Shown here: piece by piece, positions 62,250 through 64,000 of the stretch
How positions within the stretch are numbered: the first letter of the stretch is position 1
How the letters are laid out: the number at the start of each line of letters is the position of its first letter
DNA from: Ursus arctos
Lineage: Eukaryota; Chordata; Mammalia; Carnivora; Ursidae
DNA length: 64,000 nt
NCBI RefSeq assembly: GCF_023065955.2
Contig: NC_079873.1
Location: forward strand, 7,206,566-7,270,565
Direction of reading: 5' to 3'
Program-made: the position numbers and the translations under genes
The notes under the pieces: generated by a model
Told to the model about the DNA's origin: nothing
The model's database searches: none
The model's input: only the letters and a program-made list of their open reading frames with translations

Positions 62250-62500
62250 CAGGGGTCGGCACAGCAGGGCCCACAGACCAAATCGTGCCCTGCCACCTGT
62301 GTTTGTATGGCGTGCCAGCTAAGAATGGTTTTCTCATTTTTAAATGATTTTTAAAAACGAAAAGATAAAATTTTGTGACATGTGAAAAGTATATGAAATT
62401 CAAATTTCTGTGTCCGTAAAGTTTTACGGGAGCACAAATACTTTCATTTGTTATGGGCTGTCTGTTGTTGCTTATGACCTACAACGACGGAGGTGAGTAC
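62250..62500 (+). mobile_element. hAT-type DNA transposon (TGGCAAACT family), longer variant
   Basis: CAGGGGTCGGCACAGCAGGG, AAATCGTGCCCTGCCACCTG, then an extra ATTTTGTGACATGTGAAAAG and GAAATTCAAATTTCTGTGTC segment absent from the other copies here, then GTCCGTAAAGTTTTACGGGA. The extra segment suggests a fuller-length member. Confidence 0.65.
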
Positions 62501-63429
62501 TAAGGTCTAAGGAGACCTTACAGAAAATGGGTCTCCTTAGAAACAATAAAAACATCTTTTAAAAAATAACCTAAACACTTTTTATTCGTTACTACAGAGT
62601 GTTTGCTCTGTTGGTCCAAATCATTTAAAACTTCCAATCATTCAATTCACTTAACATTTTCAATCCCTACTATGAGAGTACAGGAGTATGCCCAAAATTT
62701 CAGTCATTCGGGTGTTCGAAATTCTTTAAAGGCGAAGTCTCTTTTTGTGGGCTACCAAAATCATTTGTAATGCATAAAAGAAAAAAATAGCTTGAAATCA
62801 TGGATGAAATGCATAGGTCTGAATAAATTCCACTGTCAACTTTTTTCAGAGAAGCAGCAGTTTCACGTTGGGAAAGAGAAGGATCTTAAATGGAATCAAG
62901 GTTACAGCAAGAGCGTGGTCAAGGGCAGGTAAAGAAGGCGGCACAGCACAAGGATTAGCCGGTTCTTTCCAATCTGTGACTAAGTATGAAGGGTTTGGTT
63001 GTAGGTACGCATCGAACGTAGAATTACTCCTCAATTGCTCTTTGCATCAGTTCTGTTTTCCTCAGTCTTTTTTCTTAACCGTAAAACGCACCTCAAAGGG
63101 GGCCTCAGAGCACGGGATAATGAATGGCTATAAAATCCCCCGATACTGATGGACGCCATACACCTTGTTTGTATACGTTACTTCAAGCTTTACTTCCTCC
63201 ATCACTCAGAGATTGAATAATTTTGATCTTATCCCCTTTCCTCCATTTTAAGTAGATGATGACATTGCTAGATACTCATTAACAAACATGTTCTGGCTTT
63301 TCTCCCTAAATAGGGTTTTAACTGATACCATCAAACATTTTTACCAGAACTGAATGTCTCATGGTGGGTGTTTAGCCTTCAGTGAGTGGAAATACATTTT
63401 TTGTTTGTAAGATTCTGTGGGAAGACCAA

Positions 63430-63722
63430 ATCTTTTTCTAAGCCAGAACTTTAGATACTTCATTTTGGTTGAAGCGCATATATTGAATATATTTCAAGCG
63501 AAAATAGTTGAGTCCTTGATCTAATAATTCTGCATCGATAGCTTTGCTTTGCTTTGTTTCTACCACAACATGTATGTCCTCAAATTTTTAGGTTTTAGAG
63601 GACTATGTCTTTTCTGGACCAGCTGCTGAAAACGATTATTGAAATTCAATACATGGTCAGCTTTGCTCTTGAATTTGTGGCATGCCCAAAAAGGATTCAT
63701 ATTGTTCACGAAATTCATATCC
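63430..63722 (-). pseudogene. Coding-like degenerate stretch, unidentified
   Basis: On the minus strand one frame reads YEFREQYESFLGMPQIQEQS, then a region with several stops, then FEDIHVVVETKQSKAIDAEL and RLKYIQYMRFNQNEVSKVLA before a stop. The composition is protein-like and both parts are in one frame, but stops break it. I do not recognise the protein. It could be an old retrocopy, a transposon relic or chance. Confidence 0.2.
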
Positions 63723-64000
63723 CCATCTGGGAGGTGCAAAAAGTATTAAAGCCAAGGGAGGTTACACTCTTTGAATAAAAAAAAAATAGATTAAAATTCC
63801 AGGCTATCTAAAGGGGTCTGGTCTGTTAAGAATTTACAAAAATCAATGTTATGTAAGAGAATTCCCCATTTGGGACAGCCTGGAGAATCAAAGAAGAATA
63901 TGAAAGCATGCCATTGTTTCTCGGTCCTGACTAACCTTCAAAGACAGAACCTTCCTTGGCTTTTAGACGTCTGAATCTCAGATTCCTTGAATTCATCGCA

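Larger units (their letters stand above)
54030..64000 (-). other. MID1 intron 2, 3' part (at least 10 kb)
   Basis: Noncoding. It holds four SINEs, three DNA transposon copies and an L2/MIR fragment. Stretches 54410-54970, 55520-57920, 58090-58720, 59700-62240 and 62510-63420 show no gene. The sequence at 55.8-56.6 kb might be a decayed LINE, but I cannot assign it. A faint coding-like stretch lies at 63430-63722. Confidence 0.85.

Overview
This window is nuclear DNA of a carnivoran mammal. It contains no bacterial, viral or plasmid gene system. The organism call rests on at least sixteen tRNA-Lys-derived Can-SINE (SINEC) copies, each with a GGGGCGCCTGGGTGG-type head, CT-rich body and AATAAA/poly(A) tail. 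The young subfamily (head ...CTTCGGCTCAGGGCGTGATCC..., tail ...GCTGGCTGTCTCT...AAATAAATAAATAAAATCTT) is the type I associate with arctoid caniforms such as bears and pinnipeds. Species cannot be fixed from the window alone.

The only supportable gene is MID1 (midline 1, TRIM18), the X-linked microtubule-associated RING E3 ubiquitin ligase, read on the minus strand. Six consecutive internal coding exons are present. By the known human gene structure they are exons 3 to 8: 54029-53934 (96 nt), 31205-31098 (108 nt), 22241-22093 (149 nt), 14095-13968 (128 nt), 8899-8756 (144 nt) and 429-268 (162 nt). Every exon has an AG acceptor and a GT donor. The phases join without a break, giving 787 coding nt, or about residues 221-482 of the 667-residue human protein: the end of the B-box/coiled-coil region, the COS box and the fibronectin type III domain. 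The start codon with RING and B-boxes (exon 2) lies beyond position 64000, and the B30.2/SPRY exons (9 and 10) lie before position 1.

Everything else is intron. Intron 7 (430-8755) holds a small CpG-dense patch with a YY1-like core, a perfect inverted repeat and an AT-rich repeat-poor block. Intron 6 (8900-13967) holds a young SINE, two related hAT elements and two dinucleotide tracts, one of them directly beside the exon 6 splice donor. Intron 5 (14096-22092) has an old LINE-1 tail, two SINEs (plus one near the exon 6 end), a Tigger DNA transposon inside a duplicated unknown repeat, and a perfect 32-bp tandem duplication. Intron 4 (22242-31097) has two SINEs, a long antisense LINE-1 relic and an MLT1-type LTR. 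Intron 3 (31206-53933, 22.7 kb) contains most of the remaining repeats, including a SINE nested in a SINE. Intron 2 (54030 to the right edge) contains SINEs, hAT elements (one split by a SINE) and a faint pseudogene-like stretch near 63.5 kb.

I found no convincing previously undescribed system. The points most worth checking are the weak exon 6 donor beside a Z-DNA-prone UG repeat, the CpG/YY1 patch, the candidate conserved noncoding blocks, and a few recent-looking rearrangements.
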